Positions 39,385 through 50,471 of a stretch of DNA of 64,000 nt are shown in pieces (the stretch's first letter is position 1; the number at the start of each line of letters is the position of its first letter). The notes beneath the pieces are model-generated. The model was not told where the DNA came from, did not search any database, and saw nothing but the letters and a program-made list of their open reading frames with translations. The stretch spans positions 1-64,000 of the forward strand of contig JADJKO010000007.1 of NCBI GenBank assembly GCA_016705955.1, given 5' to 3'. Position numbers and translations under genes: made by a program. The DNA comes from Flavobacteriales bacterium. GTDB lineage: Bacteria > Bacteroidota > Bacteroidia > Flavobacteriales_F > PHOS-HE28.

Positions 39385-40113
39385 ATGCAACTCTCCAATA
39401 ACAAGATCCTCATCACCGGCGGCGCAAGCGGGATCGGTTTCGCCATGGCCGAACGCTTTGTCGCGGAAGGCAACACCGTCATCATCTGCGGTAGACGCGC
39501 GGACGCACTGGCAGATGCGGCCAAAGCGGTGCCTTCGTTGATCACCCGGCAGTGCGACCTCAGCAAGAGCGAAGAACGGGTTGCACTGTTTGCATGGGTC
39601 GCCGCGGAGCATGGCGACACGAATGTGTTGGTGAGCAACGCGGGCATTCAGCAGTGGATGTCGGTGGAGGACGACGACTTCTTCCAGCGTGCCATGGACG
39701 AGATCAACATCAACGTGACCGCACCGCTGCACCTGACCTCGTTGTTCCTGAAGCTGAAGTCGCTGACCACCATCATCAACGTGACCTCGGGTCTTTCGTT
39801 CGTGCCGATGGTCAAAACGCCCGTGTACCCGGCCACGAAAGCGTTTTTCCATTCGTTCACCGTGGCGCTACGTGAACTGGTTCATGCACGCAATATCGAA
39901 GTGATCGAAGCGATCCCGCCCGCGTTGAACACAGACCTCGGTGGCAAGGGCCTGCACGACTTCGCTCCGCCGGTGAGCGAGTTCATCGCGTCCATCTTTG
40001 CCCAGCTGAAAGAAGGAAAGATTGCACTCACCTTCGGCTTCACGGAAGCGCTGAGCCAAGCCGGGCAGGAGGTGATCGGTCCGATCTTCAAGCGATTGAA
40101 CCAACTCAATTAG
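39385..40113 (+). CDS. Short-chain dehydrogenase/reductase (DltE-like)
   Basis: 242 residues. The cofactor motif TGGASGIG is at about 11-18 and NAG (SNAGIQQW) follows. The active-site Ser is in VTSGLSF and the catalytic YxxxK in YPATK at about 150-154. Length and motifs fit classical SDRs, in particular the group named DltE in Bacteroidota. The NAD(P)H substrate is unknown. Followed 70 bp later by the deiminase-like lipoprotein, possibly the same transcript. Confidence 0.9.
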   Translation: MQLSNNKILITGGASGIGFAMAERFVAEGNTVIICGRRADALADAAKAVPSLITRQCDLSKSEERVALFAWVAAEHGDTNVLVSNAGIQQWMSVEDDDFFQRAMDEININVTAPLHLTSLFLKLKSLTTIINVTSGLSFVPMVKTPVYPATKAFFHSFTVALRELVHARNIEVIEAIPPALNTDLGGKGLHDFAPPVSEFIASIFAQLKEGKIALTFGFTEALSQAGQEVIGPIFKRLNQLN

Positions 40114-40185
40114 GGCACTTCCGGCTGCTGGATCATGACCTCTACAGGAGCGGGTCGGGGAAACCCCATTCGCCTACCTTTCACC

Positions 40186-41469
40186 ATGCGGATCCTTCTT
40201 CCCATTGCTGGTTTGTTCTGTGTGGTCGGTTGCACTTCCCCGACGGTGCCAACGACATCCTTCCGTTTTCCCGGTGAATTCGAACCCCAGGAAGCCGTCT
40301 GGCTCGGGTGGGGCGATAGTGATGACTTTCACGAAATGAATCTGGCGATGATCCGCGCGCTCATGCCGCATGTGCATGTTCGTTTGGCGGTCGGCAGTGA
40401 CAGCGCCCGGCAGGAAAGTGAACACTACCTCGATAGTGCACACGTCGACCTCACAGCGCTGGAGATCCACGTGATCCCCGGTGCGGATTTCTGGATGCGC
40501 GATTGCGCGCCCGCGTACGTGCTTCAGGACACCGCGATGCGCGCGGTCGACTTCACATGGGCGGATTATGGTTTGCGCGATTGGCTCGTGAACCTCTTCG
40601 ATGGGGACACATTGAAAGCCGATACCATGAGCGCATCGGATGGTGGTCCGAGCCGTGGGACCGCGGATAGCCTATGCGCGATCGCGGACCGCACGCCGAT
40701 GATCAGGTCCTGGCTCCGTCTCGAAGGCGGCGCCATCGAAAGCAACGGACAGGGTACCTTGGTCGTTACCGGACCGCTCATCATGCAGCGCAACCCCGGC
40801 CGATCGAAGGAGGAGATCGAGAAGGAGTTCGAAAATGTTCTCGGTATCAAGCATGTGATCTGGTTACCCACCGGGTTGGCGGAGGATCCGCATTTGTGGC
40901 GGACCATCGCACCGGGCTACTACGGTATCGGTTGCGGTGGGCATACGGATGAGTATGTACGTTTCTCGGATCCACATACGGTCCTGCTCGCATGGCTGCC
41001 GGAAAAGGATAAGGACGCGAACCCGATCAACCGGATGAACCATGAACGCTTGGTGGCGGATCTCGAGGTGCTGACGAAAGCCAAGGATCACGACGGTAAA
41101 CCCTTGCGCATCATCAAGGTCCCTTTGCCGGAACTGCATGTACGGCCGACCGTGATGCTCGACCGGGAACATTGGAACGATGGCTACAACATTTCCGTGA
41201 GCGCATTCAGCAAGCACGATGGTTGGGCACCGGGCGATACCGCGATGCGCGTTGCTGCCGCCACGTACATGAACTTCTTCGTCACCAACAAGGCTGTGCT
41301 GATCCCCACGTACCCTTCAGCGGACCATACCATTGAGGAAGAAGCAAGGCGCGCGTTCGCCGAAGCTTTTCCGGGTCGCGAGTTGATCTTTCTGGATGCG
41401 ATGGCCGCGAACTGGGATGGCGGCGGATTGCATTGTGGCACGCAACAAGTGCCGAAACGCAGGCGGTAG
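40186..41469 (+). CDS. Peptidyl-arginine/agmatine deiminase-family lipoprotein
   Basis: 427 residues. Lipobox FCVVGC (Cys16) predicts a lipid anchor. Deiminase core motifs: WLGWGDSDDFH, FWMRDCAP (substrate-binding Asp), LEGGAIESNGQGT, GCGGHTDEYVRF (catalytic His), and Cys417 in LHCGTQQVP as the nucleophile. The family (PF04371) hydrolyses agmatine or peptidyl/free arginine guanidino groups to ureido groups plus ammonia. An exported lipoprotein form could act on peptides or external agmatine, which the sequence does not settle. ATG 40186 was chosen for the signal peptide. Confidence 0.88.
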   Translation: MRILLPIAGLFCVVGCTSPTVPTTSFRFPGEFEPQEAVWLGWGDSDDFHEMNLAMIRALMPHVHVRLAVGSDSARQESEHYLDSAHVDLTALEIHVIPGADFWMRDCAPAYVLQDTAMRAVDFTWADYGLRDWLVNLFDGDTLKADTMSASDGGPSRGTADSLCAIADRTPMIRSWLRLEGGAIESNGQGTLVVTGPLIMQRNPGRSKEEIEKEFENVLGIKHVIWLPTGLAEDPHLWRTIAPGYYGIGCGGHTDEYVRFSDPHTVLLAWLPEKDKDANPINRMNHERLVADLEVLTKAKDHDGKPLRIIKVPLPELHVRPTVMLDREHWNDGYNISVSAFSKHDGWAPGDTAMRVAAATYMNFFVTNKAVLIPTYPSADHTIEEEARRAFAEAFPGRELIFLDAMAANWDGGGLHCGTQQVPKRRR

Positions 41470-41519
41470 TCCGGGGTGCGTTCGCTGCAACTTGTTGTAC
41501 TCCTTGGGACAGTACCCAC

Positions 41520-41834
41520 TCAAGGCCCCACTTCGAAGTCGCGATACGGACCGATGCCCAGGACCGGCGTACTGCCTTCCGGCGGCGGGCCGAGTACAAT
41601 GCGGTATTTCCCTTGTGGCAGTGGTGGCAGAGGCACCGCGCGCCCCATCGGGACGATGTCTTCGCAATTGATCCCGACCAACCCGATGCCCACCATGATC
41701 ACCGTGTACCGCGCGCCAGGCATCACAGGCATCACCCTCACACTTTGCAGGTAGTGTCCGCAAGAGCCGTCGTACCAGCGGAAGTCGAGGGACGCGGACT
41801 TGCCTGCGTTCGAGGATCGTCCTTCACCTTGCCG
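41520..41834 (-). pseudogene. 5'-truncated hypothetical secreted protein
   Basis: 105 codons open from a TAG at 41835 to the stop at 41520, with no good start codon; the nearest candidates are internal GTG codons (41741). The sequence has a domain-like look (DFRWYDGSCGHYLQSVRV; YRIVLGPPPEGSTPVLG), rich in Gly/Pro turns as in secreted beta proteins. The ffh start lies just beyond, so the 5' part has been lost. Low confidence that it is expressed. Confidence 0.35.
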
Positions 41835-41860
41835 CTACCTTCGCGCTTCAATCAGTTGCG

Positions 41861-43201
41861 ATGTTCGAGAATTTGAATGACAAGCTGGAGCGGGCCTTCA
41901 AAGTGCTGAAGGGCCAAGGCCAGATCACGGAGATCAATGTGGCGGAGACCACCAAGGAGATCCGCCGCGCGCTGCTGGATGCCGACGTGAATTTCAAGAC
42001 CGCCAAGGATTTCACCGATCGCGTGAAAGCCAAGGCGTTGGGCCAGAACGTGCTCACCAGCGTGAGCCCCGGCCAGTTGCTCACCAAGATCACGCACGAC
42101 GAGCTCGCCGAGCTGATGGGCGGGCAGAGCGCGGGCCTGAACATGGGCGGCAACCCCACGGTGGTGCTCATGAGCGGCTTGCAGGGCTCTGGTAAGACCA
42201 CCTTCAGCGGGAAGTTGGCCAACTACATCCGCAAGAAGGGCAAGCGTCCGCTGCTCGTTGCGTGCGACGTATACCGTCCTGCGGCCATCGACCAGTTGGA
42301 GACCCTTGGCAAGCAATTGGAGATCGAGGTCTTCAGCGAGCGCGAGAACAAGGATCCTGTTTCCATCGCGAAGAATGCGATCGCGTATGCGAAGACGCAC
42401 GGCTTCACCGCCGTGATCGTGGACACCGCCGGTCGCCTCGCGATCGACGAGAAGATGATGGACGAGATCGCCGCCGTGAAGAAGGCGATCCAGCCGCAGG
42501 AGACGCTCTTCGTGGTGGATGCCATGACCGGTCAGGATGCGGTGAACACCGCCAAAGCCTTCAACGAGCGCCTGAACATCGATGGTGTGGTGCTGACAAA
42601 GCTCGACGGTGATGCACGCGGTGGTGCGGCGCTTTCCATCCGCAGTGTGGTGAACAAGCCGATCAAGTTCATCGGCACGGGCGAGAAGATGGATGCGCTG
42701 GACGAGTTCCACCCGGACCGTATGGCGGGGCGCATCCTCGGCATGGGCGACGTGGTCTCGCTCGTGGAGAAGGCGCAGGAGCAGTTCGACGAGAAGGCCG
42801 CGCGCGAGCTGAACAAGAAGATCGCGAAGGATCAGTTCGGATTCGACGATTTCCTGGAGCAGATCGGGCAGATCAAGAAGATGGGGAACATGAAGGACCT
42901 CATGGGCATGATCCCCGGCGTGGGCAAGGCGATGAAGAACATGGACATCCCCGACGATGCGTTCAAGGGCATCGAGGCCATCATCAACAGCATGACGGTG
43001 GAGGAGCGCAAGAACCCGTCAGTGATCAACGGAAGCCGTCGTGCGCGACTAGCCAAGGGCAGCGGCACCACGATCGAAGTGGTGAACAAGCTGATGAAGC
43101 AGTTCGAGGAGACGCGGAAGATGATGAAAATGATGGGGGACAAGACCAAGATGAAGGCGATGATGCAGCAGATGCAGACCGCGCAGGGGATGAGGAGGTG
43201 A
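41861..43201 (+). CDS. ffh: Signal recognition particle protein Ffh (SRP54)
   Basis: 446 residues, normal size. The N-domain is followed by the G domain: P-loop GLQGSGKTTFSGKLA at about 105-119, DTAGR near 190, and TKLDGDARGGAALS. The C-terminal M domain is methionine-rich (MKDLMGMIPGVGKAM; FEETRKMMKMMGDK; MMQQMQTAQGM) and binds signal sequences and 4.5S RNA. It targets nascent membrane proteins to FtsY. The ATG at 41861 is supported by the conserved MFENLNDKLERAF start. Confidence 0.97.
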   Translation: MFENLNDKLERAFKVLKGQGQITEINVAETTKEIRRALLDADVNFKTAKDFTDRVKAKALGQNVLTSVSPGQLLTKITHDELAELMGGQSAGLNMGGNPTVVLMSGLQGSGKTTFSGKLANYIRKKGKRPLLVACDVYRPAAIDQLETLGKQLEIEVFSERENKDPVSIAKNAIAYAKTHGFTAVIVDTAGRLAIDEKMMDEIAAVKKAIQPQETLFVVDAMTGQDAVNTAKAFNERLNIDGVVLTKLDGDARGGAALSIRSVVNKPIKFIGTGEKMDALDEFHPDRMAGRILGMGDVVSLVEKAQEQFDEKAARELNKKIAKDQFGFDDFLEQIGQIKKMGNMKDLMGMIPGVGKAMKNMDIPDDAFKGIEAIINSMTVEERKNPSVINGSRRARLAKGSGTTIEVVNKLMKQFEETRKMMKMMGDKTKMKAMMQQMQTAQGMRR

Positions 43202-43238
43202 GCGCGATTAGCTGATGGATTGATTAGCGGATTAGCAA

Positions 43239-43556
43239 ATGGGTAGCGCCATACATCCGATGGTTTGGGTGAAGCAAGTGCTGAACCGGCTGATCATCCT
43301 GTGCATTCCGGTCGGTCTGTTCTTCGCCTGGGGCAAGGCGAATAATCAGATCAGCTACAAGTACGAAGTGCAGGGCCCGGACTATCAGGAGAAGCTGGCT
43401 TCTGGCAATTGGACCGAGAACGACCGAAGGATCATGGACAACATCACATTCCACCAGAGGGCAGCACGAGTGACCTTCTATGTGTTCATCGCATTGATCG
43501 TTGTTCGCATTGGTCTAAGCGTGGTCAAGATCCATTCTACTGAGAGGGTGGTGTAA
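43239..43556 (+). CDS. Small inner-membrane protein, unknown
   Basis: 105 residues with two hydrophobic helices (LIILCIPVGLFFAWG near 17-31 and VTFYVFIALIVVRIGLSVV near 78-96) separated by a charged 40-residue loop (GPDYQEKLASGNWTENDRR). No family recognised. 37 bp after ffh, so perhaps co-transcribed. Confidence 0.55.
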   Translation: MGSAIHPMVWVKQVLNRLIILCIPVGLFFAWGKANNQISYKYEVQGPDYQEKLASGNWTENDRRIMDNITFHQRAARVTFYVFIALIVVRIGLSVVKIHSTERVV

Positions 43557-43631
43557 GCATCAGTCGCCACCGATAGCGCAGTGCTCGGGTTCCGACATGA
43601 CGATCTGGGTGGTTCATACGTATCATGCTCA

Positions 43632-43639
43632 TATATTTG
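43632..43639 (+). promoter_or_regulatory. Possible -7 box (TATATTTG) of the VapBC-like operon
   Basis: Matches TAnnTTTG, 21 bp before the antitoxin ATG. The nearby AT-rich stretch is unusual in this GC-rich region. A clear -33 box was not found. Confidence 0.45.
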
Positions 43640-43659
43640 CCGTACAAACCTCCATCCCC

Positions 43660-43923
43660 ATGGACACCAAACTCACCCTCAGCTTCGATCAAGGCGTGGC
43701 CGAGCGGGCCAAGGCCTTCGCCGAGGCGAACAACATCAGCCTCTCGCGGCTCATCGAGTTCATGCTGAGCAAGGTGACCGACAAGCGCTACCGCAGTCTG
43801 GATGAATTGCCCGTGAGCGATTGGGTGAGCCAAGTGGCCGAAGGCGAAGCGACCTACGTGCGCAAGAACGCCGCCGAGCGGAACGTGAAGAAGGACTACC
43901 TGAAGAGGAGGCGGAAGAATTGA
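43660..43923 (+). CDS. Antitoxin of VapBC-like pair (DUF6364-like, ribbon-helix-helix)
   Basis: 87 residues. The start (MDTKLTLSFDQGVAERAKAF) and following AEANNISLSRLIEFML are the ribbon-helix-helix pattern of DUF6364 antitoxins. The C-terminal tail is very basic and flexible (NAAERNVKKDYLKRRRKN), as expected for the part that inserts into the toxin. It should bind its own operator. Partner: the PIN-domain toxin 88 bp downstream. Confidence 0.8.
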   Translation: MDTKLTLSFDQGVAERAKAFAEANNISLSRLIEFMLSKVTDKRYRSLDELPVSDWVSQVAEGEATYVRKNAAERNVKKDYLKRRRKN

Positions 43924-43927
43924 AGCC

Positions 43928-44001
43928 TTTACCGCAAAGGACACGAAGGGCGCAAAGGGGAGGCGGAAATTTCTTTGTGTGCTTTGTGCTCTTTGCGGTA
44001 T
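43928..44001. repeat. Inverted repeat between antitoxin and toxin genes
   Basis: TACCGCAAAGGACACGAAG (43928) pairs with the complement of CTTTGTGCTCTTTGCGGTA (to 44001), enclosing a 35-base loop that itself contains related CGCAAAG / CTTTGTG units. It resembles a dispersed intergenic palindrome in Bacteroidota genomes and inserts into an otherwise compact toxin-antitoxin operon. Confidence 0.75.
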
Positions 44002-44011
44002 GACCTGAACC

Positions 44012-44443
44012 ATGCCTCCTAAGCGCATCTTTCTCGACGCCAACGTGCTGGTGACGGTCCTCTGCAACGAGTACCCCCGCTTCTCGGCTTGCGCACGTGT
44101 GCTCAGCCTAGCGGACGACAAACGCTTCGAGGTCTACACCTCACCACTCTGCCTAGCGATTGGTGCCTACTTCGCCGAGAAGAAGAACGGAAAGAAGCTG
44201 GCGCGGAAGAAGATCGCCTTGCTGGCGGAGAAGCTGAAGGTCACCACACTTGATGCACACGTCACTGAACGGACCATGGCCAATGTGAAGATCACGGACA
44301 TTGAAGATGGCTTCGAGTACTACTCGGCCTTGGATGCGAAGTGCGTGGCGATCCTGACCTACGACAGGCGCGACTTCCATTTCTCCGATCTCCCGATCAT
44401 GGATCCAGCCGACTTCCTGCTGGAGCATGTTGCTAAGAAGTGA
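44012..44443 (+). CDS. PIN-domain toxin (VapC-like)
   Basis: 143 residues. The first conserved Asp is in FLDANVLV (about 7-9). A helical middle has the second acidic cluster (ITDIEDGFEYYSALDAKCVAIL), and the third is in TYDRRDF, near 120. Such PIN enzymes are Mg-dependent ribonucleases inhibited by the paired antitoxin. The pair is intact, but an 88-bp palindrome-containing gap separates the genes. Confidence 0.85.
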   Translation: MPPKRIFLDANVLVTVLCNEYPRFSACARVLSLADDKRFEVYTSPLCLAIGAYFAEKKNGKKLARKKIALLAEKLKVTTLDAHVTERTMANVKITDIEDGFEYYSALDAKCVAILTYDRRDFHFSDLPIMDPADFLLEHVAKK

Positions 44444-44496
44444 TCAGGGTCTCGTCGATCATCGTGATCATTCCTCCAGTCCCCACCTTTGCGTAC

Positions 44497-44808
44497 ATGA
44501 AGAAGCTCCTGTTCATCCTGTTCATCGCACTTGGGCCGTTGGTCTCCGCCCAAACCCTGCACGATTTCGCCACGGTGGAATTCTCACCGGCCATTCGCAA
44601 GCTCGGTGTTTTCTCCAGTGCCATGCCTTCCAAAGTGGTGGACCTGAAAGTGGTACACATGGACAAGAGCCAGATGGATATTCTGAGCTTCTTCCAAGAG
44701 GTGCAGGACATGGAGAAGTTGGGTTGGGAAGTAACGAGCCAGGACGTGGTATCCTTGGATAAGGGCGTACACATGTACATCTGGAGCATGCGCAAAGCCA
44801 AGCCATGA
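44497..44808 (+). CDS. Small secreted hypothetical protein
   Basis: 103 residues from ATG 44497 (signal peptide MKKLLFILFIALGPLVSAQ). The mature part (LHDFATVEFSPAIRKLGVFS; KVVDLKVVHMDKSQMDILSF; WSMRKAKP end) has no recognised family. It overlaps the next gene by 4 bp (ATGA), indicating an operon. Confidence 0.65.
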   Translation: MKKLLFILFIALGPLVSAQTLHDFATVEFSPAIRKLGVFSSAMPSKVVDLKVVHMDKSQMDILSFFQEVQDMEKLGWEVTSQDVVSLDKGVHMYIWSMRKAKP

Positions 44809-45350
44809 ACGACGATCAACTGGAACGGTTGAAGTATCCGACGGGCAAGTTCGTCCGAGGTACCAAAGTGTCCTCACCGGAACGCATGGTGGTGGCCGTT
44901 GAAGCCATTGCAGTCTTCCCCGCCTTGTTGCAGGTGGAAGTGGAGGACCTCACCGATGCGCAACTGGACACGCCATACCGTCCCGGCGGATGGACCGTGC
45001 GGCAGACCGTTCACCACATCGCCGACAGTCACGGCCAGACCTTGCACCGCTTCAAACTGGCGCTCACCGAGGACAAGCCGGTGATCAAGCCGTATAAGGA
45101 AGCGCTGTGGGCGGAGCACGTGGATGCGCGAACGATGCCGTTGGAGCCATCGATGCAGATCATCACCGGTTCGCACGCGCGGTGGGTGGTGCTCATGCGC
45201 GCCATGTCCGCTGCGGACTTCGATCGGGTCTTCTTCCACCCGGAGCAGAACCGGGAGATCACGCTCAGCGAAGCACTTGAACTGTATGTGTGGCATTCGG
45301 CACACCATCTTGCGCACATCACGGGGTTGAAGGAGCGGAAAGGTTGGTAG
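44805..45350 (+). CDS. DinB/YfiT-family putative metal-dependent hydrolase (bacillithiol-transferase-like)
   Basis: 181 residues, the family size. The three metal-binding histidines appear in TVHHIADSHGQ (near 72) and HSAHHLAHI (near 166-174), which is the YfiT/BstA pattern. The four-helix core is clear (LEALQVEVEDLTDAQLDTPYRPGGW-like region). Known members transfer bacillithiol; bacillithiol use in this organism is unproven. Start overlaps the upstream stop (ATGA). Confidence 0.85.
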   Translation: MNDDQLERLKYPTGKFVRGTKVSSPERMVVAVEAIAVFPALLQVEVEDLTDAQLDTPYRPGGWTVRQTVHHIADSHGQTLHRFKLALTEDKPVIKPYKEALWAEHVDARTMPLEPSMQIITGSHARWVVLMRAMSAADFDRVFFHPEQNREITLSEALELYVWHSAHHLAHITGLKERKGW

Positions 45351-45474
45351 GGTTGGATAGTAGGCAGTTCGCAGTAGGCAATAAGCAGTTGGCAGCTGCC
45401 GAGCAACGAACAACTTTCACCACGAACAACGCCTCTTCCCACCAATTCCGTAAGCTTGGACAATGGAGACGGCC

Positions 45475-46356
45475 ATGACCACCACCTATCAGTTACTGGA
45501 CGGCAAGCGATGCAGCGAGGCACTCAAGCTCGAGATCGCGACGGCGGCGGCAAAAGTGAAAGCCGCGCGAGGCCGGGCACCGCACTTGGCCGCGATCCTT
45601 GTCGGCGATGATGGCGCGAGCCGGACCTACGTGGAGGCGAAAGTGAAGGCATGCGAGGAGGTCGGTTTCCGCAGCTCGCTTATCCGTTTGCCGGAGACGA
45701 TCGCGGAAGATGAATTGCTCGATCGCATCAGCGGACTGAACACCGATGCGGATCTCGATGGGTTCATCGTGCAACTACCATTGCCTTCACACATCGATCC
45801 GGAGCGTGTCACACTCGCCATCGATGCGAAAAAGGACGTGGATGGCTTTCACCCGGTGAACGTTGGCAACATGGTGCTCGGCCTGCCGTGCTTCCTGCCC
45901 GCCACGCCCAGCGGCATCTGCGAACTGCTCAAGCACTACAGCATCGAGACCGCAGGCAAGCAATGCGTGGTCGTTGGCCGCAGCAACATCGTGGGCACAC
46001 CCATGGCGATCCTCATGAGCCGCAACGCGTACCCCGGCAATTGCACGGTCACGGTTGCGCATAGCCGCACCAAGGATCTGGCAAGCATTACGCGCCAAGC
46101 GGATATCCTTATCGTCGCCATCGGCCGTCCGGAGTTCATCACCGGAGATATGGTGAAGGATGGCGCGGTGGTCGTCGATGTCGGCATCCATCGCATTCCG
46201 GACAGCAGCAAGAAGCGCGGCTTCCGCTTGGTGGGCGATGTACACTTCGAGGAGGTCGCACCGAAGAGCAGTTGGATCACGCCCGTTCCCGGTGGCGTGG
46301 GGCCGATGACGATCACGAGTTTGTTGCTGAATACCCTCAAGGCGGCGAGTAACTGA
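45475..46356 (+). CDS. folD: Methylenetetrahydrofolate dehydrogenase/cyclohydrolase FolD
   Basis: 293 residues (ATG 45475; another ATG at 45463 adds four). Motifs: ILVGDDGASRTYVEAKVKAC with the catalytic Lys, QLPLPSHI, KDVDGFHPVN, VVVGRSNIVGTPMA for NADP binding, and PVPGGVGPMT. It interconverts methylene-, methenyl- and formyl-tetrahydrofolate for one-carbon supply. Intact; no neighbours of the same pathway in the window. Confidence 0.96.
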   Translation: MTTTYQLLDGKRCSEALKLEIATAAAKVKAARGRAPHLAAILVGDDGASRTYVEAKVKACEEVGFRSSLIRLPETIAEDELLDRISGLNTDADLDGFIVQLPLPSHIDPERVTLAIDAKKDVDGFHPVNVGNMVLGLPCFLPATPSGICELLKHYSIETAGKQCVVVGRSNIVGTPMAILMSRNAYPGNCTVTVAHSRTKDLASITRQADILIVAIGRPEFITGDMVKDGAVVVDVGIHRIPDSSKKRGFRLVGDVHFEEVAPKSSWITPVPGGVGPMTITSLLLNTLKAASN

Positions 46357-46387
46357 TCCACCGGTCACCATCCTACATCGTTGAGCC

Positions 46388-47977
46388 ATGTCCAAGCGGT
46401 ACGTCCTCTCATTCGTCTGTGCGATAGCGGCGATCCTCACGATCGTTGCTCAACCCAAGACCAATCGTGCGTCGGTGGAATGGGGGCCGGATCTGAGCGA
46501 GCGCGAGACCGGTGAATTCGGTCGCGTCTTCGGCCACAGCGAGGAAGCTGTATACATGACCATGAGCCGCAAGAAGGATATGCTCGTGCAGAAGATGAAC
46601 GGAGCGTTGGTCAGCCTGTACAGCGTGGTGCTTCAACTGGAGATGAACAAGAAGGACCTTGAACTGGAGGACCTCATGGTGGTGGAGGACCGGATCCTCG
46701 CCTTCGCCAGCATCTACGATAAGAAGGCCGACCTGAAGATCCTCTACATGCGCACCTTCGATGAGAGCAACATGAAGCCTTTGAGCGAATGGACACAGCT
46801 GGCCGCCTTCAATTCGGAGCGCGCCTCCGGTGGATCCTTCGGTGTGGAGATCGCACCGAACAGAAAGCATGTGCTCGTGTACGTCATTGTGCCCTATGAG
46901 AAGGATGCCGCGGAGAAGTTCCAACTGCGTGTGTACAGTACGGCGATGGTCCCCGAATGGGACCGTGAGGTGGTGATGCCATACACCGACAAGGAGTTCA
47001 GCTTGGGCCGTTTCCGGGTGGAGAACGATGGGGATGTCATCGGCGTCGGGATGAAGTATGCGCAGAAGCGGGAAGCCCGGGCCTTGAAGCGCGCGGGCAA
47101 GGTCCCGTACGACTACCACTTGCTCACGTACGGCCACACCGGCGAAGACCAGGACCACACCATCGATGTGGGCGATAAGTTCCTACAGGACCTCACGTTA
47201 AGTATCGATACCGGCAAGGCCGACATCCTCTGTGGTGGCTTCTTCGGCAACAAGGGGAGTTCAACGGTGCGCGGCTCCTTCTTTCTCCGCCTGGATCCCG
47301 TGACAAAGAAGATCCCGCACGAGAGCTACAAGGACTTCACCGATGCCTTCATCACCCAGTACATGACAGCGAGGGAGGAGGTGAAGGCGAAGAAGCGCGC
47401 GGACCGCAAGGACGAAGAGTTGGAATTGTATGAGTACGACCTGCAGGACATCGTTCGTCGCGATGATGGCGGCGCTGTGCTCGTGGGCGAACAGTACTAC
47501 TGGTACACCACGCAGACCTGCTACACCACACAAGGCGGTGGGCAGCAGTGTACGACCACGTACCACTACATCTACAACGACATCATCGTGGTGAACATCG
47601 ATCCGGATGGCAACATCGCATGGGCCACCACGATCCCGAAGCGCCAGCACACCACGAACGATGGCGGTTACTTCAGCAGTTTCGCGCTGGAGGTGAAGGG
47701 CAGCAACATCTACTTCGTGTACAACGACAACGGGCAGAACCTCTTCCTCGCCGCTGGCGACAAGTTCAAGAACACCGACTTCATTGGGAAGGGCTCCATC
47801 GTCACGCTCGCGACGGTGAGCATCGATGGACACGTAACGCGCGAGGCGTTATTCGATCTCGAGAAACGCGACCTGATCCTACGTCCGAAGAGCTGCCGCC
47901 AACTCGAGGACGACCGGCTGTTCATGTACGCCACGCGGAAGAAGGACTACCGCTTCGGGATGGTCACGTTCCAGTGA
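46388..47977 (+). CDS. Large secreted hypothetical protein
   Basis: 529 residues. A signal peptide (about 1-22, ending TIVAQ) precedes a protein of alternating strands resembling a six- or seven-bladed propeller (YMTMSRKKDMLVQKMNGAL; VLVYVIVPYEKDAAEKFQL; NDIIVVNIDPDGNIAWATTI). A Cys-containing insertion (TQTCYTTQGGGQQCTTTYHY) may be disulfide-bonded. No T9SS domain is visible at the end. Similar proteins are frequent in Flavobacteriales; function unknown. Confidence 0.7.
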   Translation: MSKRYVLSFVCAIAAILTIVAQPKTNRASVEWGPDLSERETGEFGRVFGHSEEAVYMTMSRKKDMLVQKMNGALVSLYSVVLQLEMNKKDLELEDLMVVEDRILAFASIYDKKADLKILYMRTFDESNMKPLSEWTQLAAFNSERASGGSFGVEIAPNRKHVLVYVIVPYEKDAAEKFQLRVYSTAMVPEWDREVVMPYTDKEFSLGRFRVENDGDVIGVGMKYAQKREARALKRAGKVPYDYHLLTYGHTGEDQDHTIDVGDKFLQDLTLSIDTGKADILCGGFFGNKGSSTVRGSFFLRLDPVTKKIPHESYKDFTDAFITQYMTAREEVKAKKRADRKDEELELYEYDLQDIVRRDDGGAVLVGEQYYWYTTQTCYTTQGGGQQCTTTYHYIYNDIIVVNIDPDGNIAWATTIPKRQHTTNDGGYFSSFALEVKGSNIYFVYNDNGQNLFLAAGDKFKNTDFIGKGSIVTLATVSIDGHVTREALFDLEKRDLILRPKSCRQLEDDRLFMYATRKKDYRFGMVTFQ

Positions 47978-47980
47978 TCG

Positions 47981-48397
47981 CTATTCCTCGAAGGTCTCGA
48001 CCGTCCCTGGGCGCTCCACCAATTTGGTGAACTTGCCATCGTAGCGCGTGGTGCGTACGATGTGGTTATCGATCCAGTGGTAGTTGCCGCCGCGCGGTTT
48101 GCCGAAGAGGATCGCATGATACTTGAAACCGTGATCGTCCAGCCACTTCGTGGTTACTGCGCGGTGTTCCTCCAAACGACTGGTGAAGAAGGTGATGATG
48201 TGCCCTTCATCGAACCATCCATTGCAGATGTCCAGTGCGCCGAGATAGATGGCCGCAGTCGCCATGCGCTCGGGTTCCTCGTTGGGGATGTCCTCGCAGA
48301 TGGTGCCGTCGATGTCGATGAGGAAGTTCTTCTTCCCCTCCGGCAGTTTCGGGCTGATCTTCTTGCCGTTCTCGAAGGCGTCTTGGAGCTGGGCCAT
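47981..48397 (-). CDS. HAD-like hydrolase (small, phosphatase type)
   Basis: 138 residues. Motif I DIDGTICED at about 26-34 contains the nucleophile Asp. Motif II is FFTSRLEE. A later Lys and acidic motif (FGKPRGGNYHWIDN) completes a minimal HAD core without a cap. Similar Bacteroidota proteins are often mislabelled phosphoheptose isomerase. It lies 14 bp after the acetyl-CoA synthetase gene and is probably co-transcribed. Confidence 0.8.
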   Translation of the reverse strand: MAQLQDAFENGKKISPKLPEGKKNFLIDIDGTICEDIPNEEPERMATAAIYLGALDICNGWFDEGHIITFFTSRLEEHRAVTTKWLDDHGFKYHAILFGKPRGGNYHWIDNHIVRTTRYDGKFTKLVERPGTVETFEE

Positions 48398-48411
48398 GGA
48401 GTAAAGATCGG

Positions 48412-50314
<1,903 letters not shown>

Positions 50315-50471
50315 GGGAGCGAAGTTGCGGCTTCGTTCGGAGTAATCATCGTCGGCGTGTCAAGTCCTTTCGTCGAAGTTATTTACACATTCGTCTTGAC
50401 TTTCGGAGCGGATACCTGAAATCTTGCGCCACTCCAACGCTGACGGAACCCCAAACAACCCCCAACAACTT

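Noticed and set aside
45354..45408. Run of GCAGT/GGCA-type micro-repeats before folD
   Set aside because: Imperfect and short; no clear unit or structure beyond intergenic simple sequence.
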